From NCBI GenBank assembly GCA_964518575.1, contig CAZFGW010000003.1:1-64000 (forward strand): a stretch of 64,000 bases of DNA. Reading direction: 5' to 3'. Positions 44,222 to 52,024 of this stretch are shown one piece after another. Positions within the stretch are counted from its first letter, which is position 1. Each line of letters begins with the position of its first letter. The notes under the pieces are model-generated. The model saw only the letters and a program-made list of their open reading frames with translations, was not told the origin of the DNA and did no database searches. This DNA is from MGBC163016 sp964518575. Its GTDB lineage: Bacteria; Actinomycetota; Coriobacteriia; Coriobacteriales; Eggerthellaceae. The translations under genes were made by a program, and so were the position numbers.

Positions 44222-44338
44222 CGCTCAGAAAGTTGGGCGGGAATTCCAGCAAAGCACCCGCCAAAAACGCTCGCCCAAACTGCACGACACATTCCCGCAA
44301 GAACCCGCGCTCGGCACATCGCAGCGCCGCCTTCATGC

Positions 44339-45169
44339 TTATCCGCGGTAGAGCGCTCCGTCCTCATAGCCTTTTTGATAGAGCGCCTTCATGGCATTCG
44401 CATCTCGCGTGAGCGTGTCAACGCCACAGGTATCCGACGGCGCAATCACCAAAGCACACCCTTCGCTCTGAAGGCGGAGTGCCTCTGCCACGCACGCGTT
44501 ATACCGCTGCGCCCGCGCTCGTAAACCTTGCGCCGCGCGAGGATACTTCCGAGCGATCATGCGCGCGAAGAGGGGATCCGTTCCCGGTTCGCGAAGCTTA
44601 TCTGCCGGTTTCGTCAAAATGACGACGACCTGCTCGCATCCCTCTTCGAATGCCTTCAGAAGCGGAATGGGGTCGGCAAGCGCGCCATCATAGTAGGGAA
44701 CGCCGTCGATGTAATACGGCTTGCACACAAAGGGTATCGATGAAGACGCCTTCATGGGGTCATAGCTGTCCTGAGCAAGATTGCTCTTGTCGAAATACAC
44801 TGGCTCTCCCGTGATCGCATCAGCCGCGACCACCAAGAAATCCATGGGATTGTTGACAAGCGCCGTGTAGTCGAGCGGATAAGCGCCGTCGGCATTGGAG
44901 AGCGTTCCGTAAACGTAGTCCATGTTGATGAATGACCCGCGACGCAAAAGATTGCCCCACCCCATGTATTCCTTTTGCAGCGAGTACTCCGTATAGAACA
45001 CGAAGTTGCGCCCGCGTTGGCGCGCTGAGAACGACGCGAGGTTCGCGCTGCCCGCCGACACCCCGATGCCGAGATCGAACGTAATGCCCTCATCAAGGAA
45101 TCGATCGAGAACACCCGCCGCATAAATGCCGCGCATCCCGCCGCCCACATCAATGATGCCCGTTTTCAC
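44339..45169 (-). CDS. Patatin-like phospholipase
   Basis: A 276-aa patatin-family acyl hydrolase. The oxyanion loop is GGGMRGIYAAG near the N terminus, the nucleophile is in GVSAGS, and the dyad Asp is in YYDGALADPIP. It should hydrolyse acyl groups of phospholipids or related lipids in the cytosol or at the membrane. The start is GTG with GGAAGG 5 nt upstream. It lies 60 bp downstream of the peptidoglycan-binding-domain gene on the same strand. Confidence 0.9.
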   Translation of the reverse strand: MKTGIIDVGGGMRGIYAAGVLDRFLDEGITFDLGIGVSAGSANLASFSARQRGRNFVFYTEYSLQKEYMGWGNLLRRGSFINMDYVYGTLSNADGAYPLDYTALVNNPMDFLVVAADAITGEPVYFDKSNLAQDSYDPMKASSSIPFVCKPYYIDGVPYYDGALADPIPLLKAFEEGCEQVVVILTKPADKLREPGTDPLFARMIARKYPRAAQGLRARAQRYNACVAEALRLQSEGCALVIAPSDTCGVDTLTRDANAMKALYQKGYEDGALYRG

Positions 45170-45229
45170 GAGAGCCTTCCTCTTCTCAATGCAAAGATTC
45201 GCATGTATATTGCCACTGAACTGAGCCAG

Positions 45230-46117
45230 CTAGAGCGCAAGGCAGAGCGCGTCCAAGAGCGTGATCGCGAAATGCTGCGCCGAGCGATCCTCGCCCGCAT
45301 CCTCCCAGCTGTTTCCCGGCAGGATAACCCGGATACGCAACGGGCGCGTCGCCTTAGCCATCTGGAGTGCTCCCGAAAGCCTGACTGAGAGCGAATCGTC
45401 GTCGATATAGGTGACACTGGGAACCGAATCGGAAGATGGTTCGGTCGCAACCTGCACCAAGATCATATTGTCGTCGGGCGTGACCGAAAGCGCATCGGCA
45501 CTGACGATCTTCGATGCGGGGTTGGTGGCAAGCGCCAGATTCGACATCCTTGACGCAACGGAGCGCGTAAAAGGCGTGACGCCATACAAGCAGAGCGTGT
45601 TTTGCTCAAGCACATTGGCGACACGCGCGAATCCCAAGGGGCGTCCTTCGGAAAGCGAGCCCTTGCCTACCCAAGAATGCTCCAGGTTGTGGAGCGCGGT
45701 AAATGTGTAGGCACCCGCGATACCGTCAGAAGGAATGCCCAGGTTCATCTGGAATTTACGCAGCGCATCTTCCGTATGGGCACCGAAGATGCCATCCTCG
45801 CCGCCACAGACGAATCCGAGCGCGCCAAGCGCCTGTTGCAGCTCTTCGACATCATGACCGTGAAAATTGGGCATACGTAAATAGAGCGTCCGGTCTCCGA
45901 GGCTGTACGTCGCATCGACCAGGGCAAGCCACACGCTGTCATCGACCTTCTGCGACGGAACCAGATCGAAATCATCGCAGAAACGCTCAACGGCACTCAC
46001 CGTTTTCTCTCCGAAAATGCCATCAACGTCCTCCGGGCTCAAAAGCCCGAGGATACTGAGCCTATGCTGGACGTCCTCGACATCCGCGCCATAGTTCCCA
46101 TATTCGATAGCCCTCAT
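45230..46117 (-). CDS. Protein with two peptidoglycan-binding domains
   Basis: A 295-aa protein. Two PG_binding_1 domains are visible (about 3-70, with GADVEDVQHRLSILGLL and DGIFGEKTVSAVERF; and about 85-145, with VEELQQALGALGF and DGIFGAHTEDALRKFQ). The remaining 150 residues match no domain I recognise and no catalytic motif is seen. There is no signal peptide or membrane segment, which is unusual for a wall-binding protein. The start at 46117 has AAGGTGA upstream; a GTG three codons earlier overlaps that site. Confidence 0.8.
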   Translation of the reverse strand: MRAIEYGNYGADVEDVQHRLSILGLLSPEDVDGIFGEKTVSAVERFCDDFDLVPSQKVDDSVWLALVDATYSLGDRTLYLRMPNFHGHDVEELQQALGALGFVCGGEDGIFGAHTEDALRKFQMNLGIPSDGIAGAYTFTALHNLEHSWVGKGSLSEGRPLGFARVANVLEQNTLCLYGVTPFTRSVASRMSNLALATNPASKIVSADALSVTPDDNMILVQVATEPSSDSVPSVTYIDDDSLSVRLSGALQMAKATRPLRIRVILPGNSWEDAGEDRSAQHFAITLLDALCLAL

Positions 46118-46199
46118 TGAAATCACCTTGTTTTCGCTCCCTTGTGCGCGCCTTACCTTGCGCGCGCCCGGTCAAAAGCGGAGTCCGCATGCGCATCCG

Positions 46200-47255
46200 C
46201 TATTTCAGTCGTTGAACGAACCAATCCGCCATCGACTCGAGAAGATCACGCGCATCGCTTGGCTTGATCGTCTCCTTAAGTCGATTCTTCGCGATCGAAG
46301 TCAAATTTTCCGCATACGCCCGCGCGTAATCGATTGAACCGGCTCCCTCCATGAGCTCGACTGCTGAAGCGAGCACCTCGGGGTCTTTCTCCTTCGACGA
46401 GAGGATCTTGGTCAGTTCCTCTTTCTGGGAACCCTCAAGATTTTGCAGCGCATGAACGACGACCAACGTGCGTTTCCCCTCGGTGATGTCGCTCCTGAAG
46501 TCCTTCTGAGTGCTCTCTTCCCGCCCAACGAGGTTGAGTATATCGTCTTGAATCTGGAAAGCGAGTCCTGTATCGAAACCGTAATTGCGCAGCGCCTCGA
46601 TCTCGACCTCCGTACCGCCGCCGATGATGGCGCCAATAGCAAGCGGAACCGCCCCGGAATAGTGCGCAGTCTTATGGGTTGCCATCACGAGGTAATCCTC
46701 GGGCGTGATGTCATAGCGTCCGTCGCGTACCCACCCCAGATCGAGCGCCTGTCCTTCGACGGTGCGCTGGGTCATGTCAATGAGCTCGGTGACCACGCGT
46801 ACTTTGATCGCATCGTTAAGCGTGGGGTCTTTGATCACCGTTCCATTAACGAGTGACAAGGCCAAGTCCCCCATGTTGATGGCAAGTCCCACACCTTCCT
46901 GCAGGTGCAAGCAGGGCTCCCCACGACGCAGCTCGCCCTCGTCAGCGATATCGTCGTGAATGAGCGCCGCCGTATGGAAGTGCTCAATGGCGCTTGCAGC
47001 CGATGTTGCCGCATCGACGTCACCTCCCACCGCTAAGCACGCCGCAAAGCAGATGAGCGGACGGTGCCGCTTTCCCCCGTTTTGCGAGTAGCGCAAAAGT
47101 GGACTATAGAGATACCGATCCATGTCAGGATGCGTACCGTGAGGAATGTAGCTGTTGATGATGTCGCCGGTCTTACTGGCGTACTTGTCGAGGTATTCTT
47201 CGAAGGTGGTAGGTGCATAGTCTACCGCGCTGATAACCTTGCTGATCTTTTCCAT
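46200..47255 (-). CDS. Polyprenyl diphosphate synthase (trans-isoprenyl family)
   Basis: A 351-aa enzyme that condenses isopentenyl diphosphate units. The first Asp-rich motif is LIHDDIADEG. The second is QIQDDILN, where the last Asp is Asn; this is tolerated in several family members. The RRGEPC and GGKRHRP substrate-binding regions are present. Chain length cannot be predicted firmly; geranylgeranyl or longer products for quinone or carrier lipids are possible. AAGGCGAC precedes the ATG. Ppx lies 51 bp upstream on the same strand. Confidence 0.9.
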   Translation of the reverse strand: MEKISKVISAVDYAPTTFEEYLDKYASKTGDIINSYIPHGTHPDMDRYLYSPLLRYSQNGGKRHRPLICFAACLAVGGDVDAATSAASAIEHFHTAALIHDDIADEGELRRGEPCLHLQEGVGLAINMGDLALSLVNGTVIKDPTLNDAIKVRVVTELIDMTQRTVEGQALDLGWVRDGRYDITPEDYLVMATHKTAHYSGAVPLAIGAIIGGGTEVEIEALRNYGFDTGLAFQIQDDILNLVGREESTQKDFRSDITEGKRTLVVVHALQNLEGSQKEELTKILSSKEKDPEVLASAVELMEGAGSIDYARAYAENLTSIAKNRLKETIKPSDARDLLESMADWFVQRLK

Positions 47256-47306
47256 GTCGCCTTGCTGCCCGATGGTCGTGTAGGATGCTGGTATCGTGCC
47301 GATACT

Positions 47307-48242
47307 CTACGCGTGATCGGCGCTCGATAATAATATCATTCCTTGCAAAAGGTCCGACTCGCTTACCACGAAATGGTGCATTTTGAATGCTGTCATAACA
47401 TGGCACAGAATCATAAGCCCGGCAACGATCACCGGAGCGCGCCCCGGATCAAGCCCGATGATGTGTTCACGCTGGGCAAGGGTCATGGCGGAGAGACGCT
47501 CGATGAGCTCATCCATATCGCGAGCGGTCACCGTCGATCCATGGACGACATCCGAATCGTAGACCTCCATCGCATCGCGCATACTGACCGCACTTGTTGC
47601 GGTTCCTGCAACAGTGATCATCGTTTCGGGCGGGCAAGCTGTCCGCACGCGCTCTGCCCATGGGTCGAACCCCTCCGCGATGCAAACCTTCGCTAAGGAC
47701 AGCTGATCGGGGGTGGGAGGGTCGGAGTGGAAGAACCGCTCAGTGATCCTGCGACACCCGATGTCGAAGGAGTGCGAAAACTGAGGCTTCTCCCCGCCGA
47801 TCCCCACTGAGATCTCGGTTGAGCCGCCGCCCACATCAACGACCATGATGCGCTGCCCCTCGAACCCAAGCGATGCGCCCTGAAATGAGAGTGCCGCCTC
47901 TTTGCTGCCCGGGATCACTTGCAAGCTGAGCCCGCGCTCGGCAAGAGCGGCTACGAACTCATCGGCGTTATCTGCATCGCGGGCAGCGGATGTTGCCATG
48001 ACAATGGTGCTGCGAACCGGATCATCCGCCGGAGAAAGATCGGAGCGCACCTGCAAGAAGCGATCGAGCGCATCCATGACGCGCGCTATCGCATCCGCCC
48101 GCAGATGGTGCGTGGTATCAACACCCTCGCCGAGATTCGTGATTGCATATTCGCGGGCAAGGGGTATAACGCGACACCCCTCGACCTTCGCAATGAGCAT
48201 CCGGGTCGTGACCGTGCCGATATCTATTGCGGCGAAGCGCAT
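47307..48242 (-). CDS. Ppx/GppA phosphatase (exopolyphosphatase-like)
   Basis: A 311-aa protein of the ASKHA fold with an N-terminal IDIGTVTTRML phosphate loop and a second phosphate motif VDVGGGSTEIS. This is the short form lacking the C-terminal HD-like extension, as in actinobacterial Ppx1/Ppx2. It should hydrolyse polyphosphate or pppGpp. The ATG overlaps the divIC stop by 1 nt (TGATG), so translation is coupled. Confidence 0.9.
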   Translation of the reverse strand: MRFAAIDIGTVTTRMLIAKVEGCRVIPLAREYAITNLGEGVDTTHHLRADAIARVMDALDRFLQVRSDLSPADDPVRSTIVMATSAARDADNADEFVAALAERGLSLQVIPGSKEAALSFQGASLGFEGQRIMVVDVGGGSTEISVGIGGEKPQFSHSFDIGCRRITERFFHSDPPTPDQLSLAKVCIAEGFDPWAERVRTACPPETMITVAGTATSAVSMRDAMEVYDSDVVHGSTVTARDMDELIERLSAMTLAQREHIIGLDPGRAPVIVAGLMILCHVMTAFKMHHFVVSESDLLQGMILLSSADHA

Positions 48243-49111
48243 CAGCTCTGGTATCCGAACAAAAAGTCCAGAAAGCCCGAGTACCACGTCTCGGGAGCCG
48301 AGATGCTTCCCGGCGGGATGTTCGCCTCGAAATCGAGTTCGCGCTCAACCTCAATGCCGCTGACACTTCCGGCCTTTTCGCCATCTTTGACCAGACCGAA
48401 GTCCTTATGCGCTTTGTCCTCGATGCCCGACTTGCTCTGCAGCGAATCGACGATCTCCTGCAGCGAATCATTGCGCTCAGAAACCGCGGCGTATTCCGCC
48501 GCAAGCCGATCGCGCTCACGCACCTGCTTGTAATAGTGCTGCGCAGGGGTGTAAAGCGATGCAGCAAGGATGGCAACGCATACGAGCGAAATCAGCGCAC
48601 CGATCGTGCGCTTCGAGAAGTTCGGAAGCTTGACCCCGCGCGGCAGCGAAAACGCGATGCCCGATGGATTCAAGTTCCTGCTCTGCATCCGCGTTGCGCG
48701 CTTTTGCGATGAGCCCATTTGGTACTGGTGCAGCGCCGCACGCGGACCGGCATCAACATCAGCGCTCTTCGCCGAAGAGCCGATCATGCTGGAGTCGAAC
48801 TGCTTGTCCGCCTTCGCCTTCGCAGCCTCGCGCTTCTTCGCATTCCGCTTTTCGGAAAGCTTCTTGAAAAAGCCCTTCTTACCCGACCCGTTCGCCTCAT
48901 CCTCTTCGTCCTCAAACGTGAAGATGGCAGCATCAACAGCAGCAGAGGCAGGGGCATCCGCAAACGGATCTTGATCGAACTCGATATGGAAGATTTGGTT
49001 AAGATGATGAGCATCGGCGGAATCGAGCGCGGAGGTTTGACCCTGGTGCGATGCGCCTTGACCGTGCTTCAATGCGTCTTCGAACGAGACGATGTTTGAT
49101 CGATTCCTCAA
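48242..49111 (-). CDS. Septum formation initiator, DivIC/FtsB family
   Basis: A 289-aa bitopic membrane protein. A long N-terminal cytoplasmic part (about 170 residues, with a Lys/Arg/Ala-rich KKGFFKKLSEKRNAKKREAAK stretch) leads to a single hydrophobic segment (about 171-190, ALISLVCVAILAASLY). An extracytoplasmic coiled coil follows (about 195-235, ERDRLAAEYAAVSERNDSLQ). It belongs to the division complex with FtsL and FtsQ. The start is TTG with GAGGAG 6 nt upstream. The cytoplasmic extension is much longer than in model DivIC. Confidence 0.85.
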   Translation of the reverse strand: MRNRSNIVSFEDALKHGQGASHQGQTSALDSADAHHLNQIFHIEFDQDPFADAPASAAVDAAIFTFEDEEDEANGSGKKGFFKKLSEKRNAKKREAAKAKADKQFDSSMIGSSAKSADVDAGPRAALHQYQMGSSQKRATRMQSRNLNPSGIAFSLPRGVKLPNFSKRTIGALISLVCVAILAASLYTPAQHYYKQVRERDRLAAEYAAVSERNDSLQEIVDSLQSKSGIEDKAHKDFGLVKDGEKAGSVSGIEVERELDFEANIPPGSISAPETWYSGFLDFLFGYQS

Positions 49112-49225
49112 AAAGTGCTCCTCATACCTTCGTGCGTTTGTCGTGTGTTTTGTATCGAAGCCCCTCTAGGGTACCATTTTCAGGGGGTGTTTGTGAACCT
49201 TCTGTTCGCGCCTGGCGGCAAAAAA

Positions 49226-49606
49226 TTACAGATCGAGCGTCTTGATGAACGCAAGCCATTTTTCGAACGACTCGTCGCTGATGGCATGCTCCATCATGCA
49301 GGCCTCGCTCTCAGCTGTATGCGCATCAATGCCAAGTCCCTTGTTCAAGAAAAGGGTGAGCGCTGTGTGGCGTTCCATCACCTTGCGCCCGTATGCCTCA
49401 CCCTCCGCGGTCAGCGTGATGTCGCCGTAGTAGGGCTGGCTCAAAAAGCCCTGCTCCTTGAGAACCGACACCGCCTTGTTGACCGACGCTTTCGAGACGC
49501 CGAGCTTGTTCGCGACGGCGACAGAGCTGATAGGAGTGTTGACATCTGCGCCAAGCATGACCATTGCTTCGAGATAATCCTCTTGTGATTTGGATATCTT
49601 CTTCAT
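49226..49606 (-). CDS. DtxR/MntR-family metal-dependent repressor
   Basis: A 126-aa regulator: an N-terminal winged helix (SVAVANKLGVSKASVNKAVSVLKEQGF) and a metal-binding dimerisation domain, with no SH3 domain. Candidate metal residues mix two subfamilies. The N-terminal QEDYLEAM carries the Asp and Glu of MntR, and ERHTAL its His. The later ACMMEH has the Cys-x-x-Glu-His of DtxR/IdeR. It probably controls the feo genes 3-6 kb away, where matching operators occur, but this is inference. AAGGAG precedes the ATG. Confidence 0.88.
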   Translation of the reverse strand: MKKISKSQEDYLEAMVMLGADVNTPISSVAVANKLGVSKASVNKAVSVLKEQGFLSQPYYGDITLTAEGEAYGRKVMERHTALTLFLNKGLGIDAHTAESEACMMEHAISDESFEKWLAFIKTLDL

Positions 49607-49727
49607 GATGATGCTCCTTAGATGACTGGTGCGCCTGATGCTATCACAGCGCCGCTTATCCGACCACCCCGCAATGCGTCTTGCATGCGTGATGACGCCT
49701 TTGATGATGGCGAAAGTAGGCGCTTGT

Positions 49728-51548
49728 TTATGCCTGCCCCTCAAGCGCCTCGGAGGCTTCGAGCCATTGCTCCTCAAGCGCCGCCAGTGCCGCTTCAAGC
49801 TCGGTCACTTCCTGCTCCGCTTGGGTCAAGGCAACGTAATCGGTTTGATCGAGCTTTGACATTGCCTCTTTTGCGTCCTCGATCCGGCCTTGCATCGTTG
49901 CCATTTTCTTCTCGGTCGAAGCGACGAGCTTCTTGAGCGCGCGCAGCTCGTTGTTCGAGAGTTTCGGTGCACCCGCGTTCACTGGTGCGATGTCTTCGCT
50001 GACACTCACCGGGATAGAGATGACGTCTTCGCGAGCACGATCCTCCCGCTCCTTCATGAGTTCGAGATACTCATCAACGCCACGGGGCACATGGCGCAGA
50101 TTGCCGTCGATGAGCGCATATTGCATGTCGGTAACCCGCTCCATAAGGTAGCGGTCATGGGTGACCAGAATGAGCGTCCCCGGCCAGCCATCGAGCAGGT
50201 CCTCCACCGCCGCGAGCATGTCAATATCAAGATCGTTGCCCGGCTCGTCCATGATAAGCACGTTGGGCTCTTCGAGCAGGATCATCATCAGCGCGAGCCG
50301 CCGCTTCTGACCACCGGAGAGATCGCGCACGTATTCGCCCAGATCAGCCTTGTCGAACCCGAGTTCTTCAAGCAAACTCGCAGGGGTCATCTCCTTACCG
50401 TTGAGCATCGTCCGACGGGAAAACCGCGAGATCGCTTGGCGCACCCGTTCGTCCTGGAATTCGTCGAGATTCGTGAGATGCTGTGACAAGACGGCGAATT
50501 TGACCGTGGCGCCGATCTTGACGCGCCCGCACGCAGGCTCGATCGTACCGTCAATGAGTTTCAACAGCGTTGTCTTGCCTGCACCATTGCCGCCGATGAT
50601 GCCGACGCGATCGCCCGGACCTAAGATCCAGTCGATGTCCTCGAGTACGCACGTATCCCCATAGACAACGCTCGCGTGCGTGATCTCAACCACCTGCTTG
50701 CCGATCCGCGCCATCGCCATGCGCTTGAGCTCCACCTTGTTCCGAAGTTCAGGGACATCTGCGATCAATGCCTGCGCTGCCTGCACATGAAATTTCGGTT
50801 TGGTTGAACGCGCCCGCGCCCCACGGGAGAGCCATGCAAGCTCCCGGCGCAGCTGGTTTTGGCGTTTCTGCTCCGCGAGGGCAAGCAGACGCTCGCGCTC
50901 GACCCGCTGCATGATATAGGCGGAAAAACCACCTTCGAACGGGAGCACCTGCCCCGCATGCACCTCCCACATCGTGTTACAAACCTCGTCGAGGAACCAC
51001 CGGTCGTGCGTGACAGTCAGAAGCGCACCCGCACCCGCGCGCCAGCGGTGTTTCAGATGGTTGGCAAGCCATGAGATTGCCGAGATATCCAAGTGGTTGG
51101 TGGGCTCGTCGAGCATGAGGACGTCCCATTCGCCCACAAGCACGCGCGCCAAGTCAACGCGCCGGCGCTGTCCGCCCGAGAGCGTTCCCACGCGTGTCGC
51201 CAAGTCGATGTCAGCAAGCAAGCCTTTGAGCACATCGCGAATGCGCGCGTCCGACGCCCATTCATAGGCAGGTGCATCGCCCACGACGGCGCGCTCGACG
51301 GTGTCATCATCGTCGAGCTGATCGGCTTGACCGAGAAAGCCCACGCTCACACCGCGCGTGCGGATGACGCGCCCTTCGTCTGGTTCGATAAGCCCGTCGA
51401 GGAGTTTGAGTAAGGTGGATTTACCGTCGCCATTGCGCCCGACGATTCCGATGCGCTCGCCCGCATTCACGCCCAACGAGACGTCACGCAAGACGACCTT
51501 CGAGGGCATTTCCACGCGCACCTTTTCGCAACCGAGCAAGAATGCCAC
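49728..51548 (-). CDS. ABC-F family ATPase
   Basis: A 606-aa soluble protein with two ABC ATPase domains and no membrane segments. Walker A motifs are GRNGDGKST (about 36) and GGNGAGKTT (about 315). Signatures are TLSGGQRRR and DLSGGQKRR, with Walker B LMLDEPTNHLD and LIMDEPGNDLD. A helical linker follows the first domain and a coiled-coil C-terminal region lies at about 530-600, as in Uup-like proteins. ABC-F proteins act on the ribosome. The start is GTG. Confidence 0.92.
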   Translation of the reverse strand: MAFLLGCEKVRVEMPSKVVLRDVSLGVNAGERIGIVGRNGDGKSTLLKLLDGLIEPDEGRVIRTRGVSVGFLGQADQLDDDDTVERAVVGDAPAYEWASDARIRDVLKGLLADIDLATRVGTLSGGQRRRVDLARVLVGEWDVLMLDEPTNHLDISAISWLANHLKHRWRAGAGALLTVTHDRWFLDEVCNTMWEVHAGQVLPFEGGFSAYIMQRVERERLLALAEQKRQNQLRRELAWLSRGARARSTKPKFHVQAAQALIADVPELRNKVELKRMAMARIGKQVVEITHASVVYGDTCVLEDIDWILGPGDRVGIIGGNGAGKTTLLKLIDGTIEPACGRVKIGATVKFAVLSQHLTNLDEFQDERVRQAISRFSRRTMLNGKEMTPASLLEELGFDKADLGEYVRDLSGGQKRRLALMMILLEEPNVLIMDEPGNDLDIDMLAAVEDLLDGWPGTLILVTHDRYLMERVTDMQYALIDGNLRHVPRGVDEYLELMKEREDRAREDVISIPVSVSEDIAPVNAGAPKLSNNELRALKKLVASTEKKMATMQGRIEDAKEAMSKLDQTDYVALTQAEQEVTELEAALAALEEQWLEASEALEGQA

Positions 51549-51604
51549 CGCTCGTCCCTTCTCCTTCGCATCCCCAATCTACTGCCATGATGATACTGGT
51601 TTCC

Positions 51605-51729
51605 CGCAACGAATCAATCATGGTTATGGTTGGGGATAGACGCAGGGGCTAACCCATACGTGATCGAAAACGATTTGATGAGAAATAATGGCTGGGGATA
51701 GACGTTGGGGCGAGAATCATCTCGCTCGC
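51605..51729 (+). repeat. Dispersed intergenic palindromic repeat, copy 5 (double unit)
   Basis: The first unit (AACGAATCAATCATGG, then GGGGATAGACGCAGGGGC and TAACC) is followed by a second unit starting CATACGTGATCGAAAACG. The second ends in a degenerate palindrome GGGCGAGAATCATCTCGC. It occupies most of the 290-bp gap before the feo locus. Confidence 0.8.
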
Positions 51730-51762
51730 AAAAAATGAACCGGGGCACACAAGGCACCCCGG
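51730..51762 (-). terminator. Rho-independent terminator of the feoB unit
   Basis: On the minus strand CCGGGG pairs with CCCCGG around an 11-nt loop, followed by TTCATTTTTT. It lies 77 bp past the stop of the FeoB-associated gene. Confidence 0.75.
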
Positions 51763-51838
51763 CGAGAGAGAGGAGGCATATTCATAAGAGACGCTAGATC
51801 CCTTTTCCAGATGCCGCAATGGTGATAACGATGATTCT

Positions 51839-52024
51839 CTACGTCCCTATCGTCCTTTTGCACCCTTTGCTTTGGGCGCACGCATGGCAATGCGCATACC
51901 CCTTCTTCGCGCCCTTGCAATCGCACATACCCCGACGAATCAATCGCATGAAAGCACACACCGCTAACGCAAAGACACTGACGAGCACGATAATGGTCGC
52001 GGGCGTGATAACAATCTCCTGCAT
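51839..52024 (-). CDS. FeoB-associated Cys-rich membrane protein
   Basis: A 61-aa protein with one hydrophobic segment (about 8-27) and a short tail containing six Cys in a MCDCKGAKKGYAHCHAC...KGC pattern. This is the small Cys-rich partner often encoded next to feoB (functionally like FeoC). Its ATG overlaps the feoB stop by 1 nt (TGATG), so translation is coupled. A longer frame beginning upstream inside feoB is rejected. Confidence 0.85.
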   Translation of the reverse strand: MQEIVITPATIIVLVSVFALAVCAFMRLIRRGMCDCKGAKKGYAHCHACAQSKGCKRTIGT

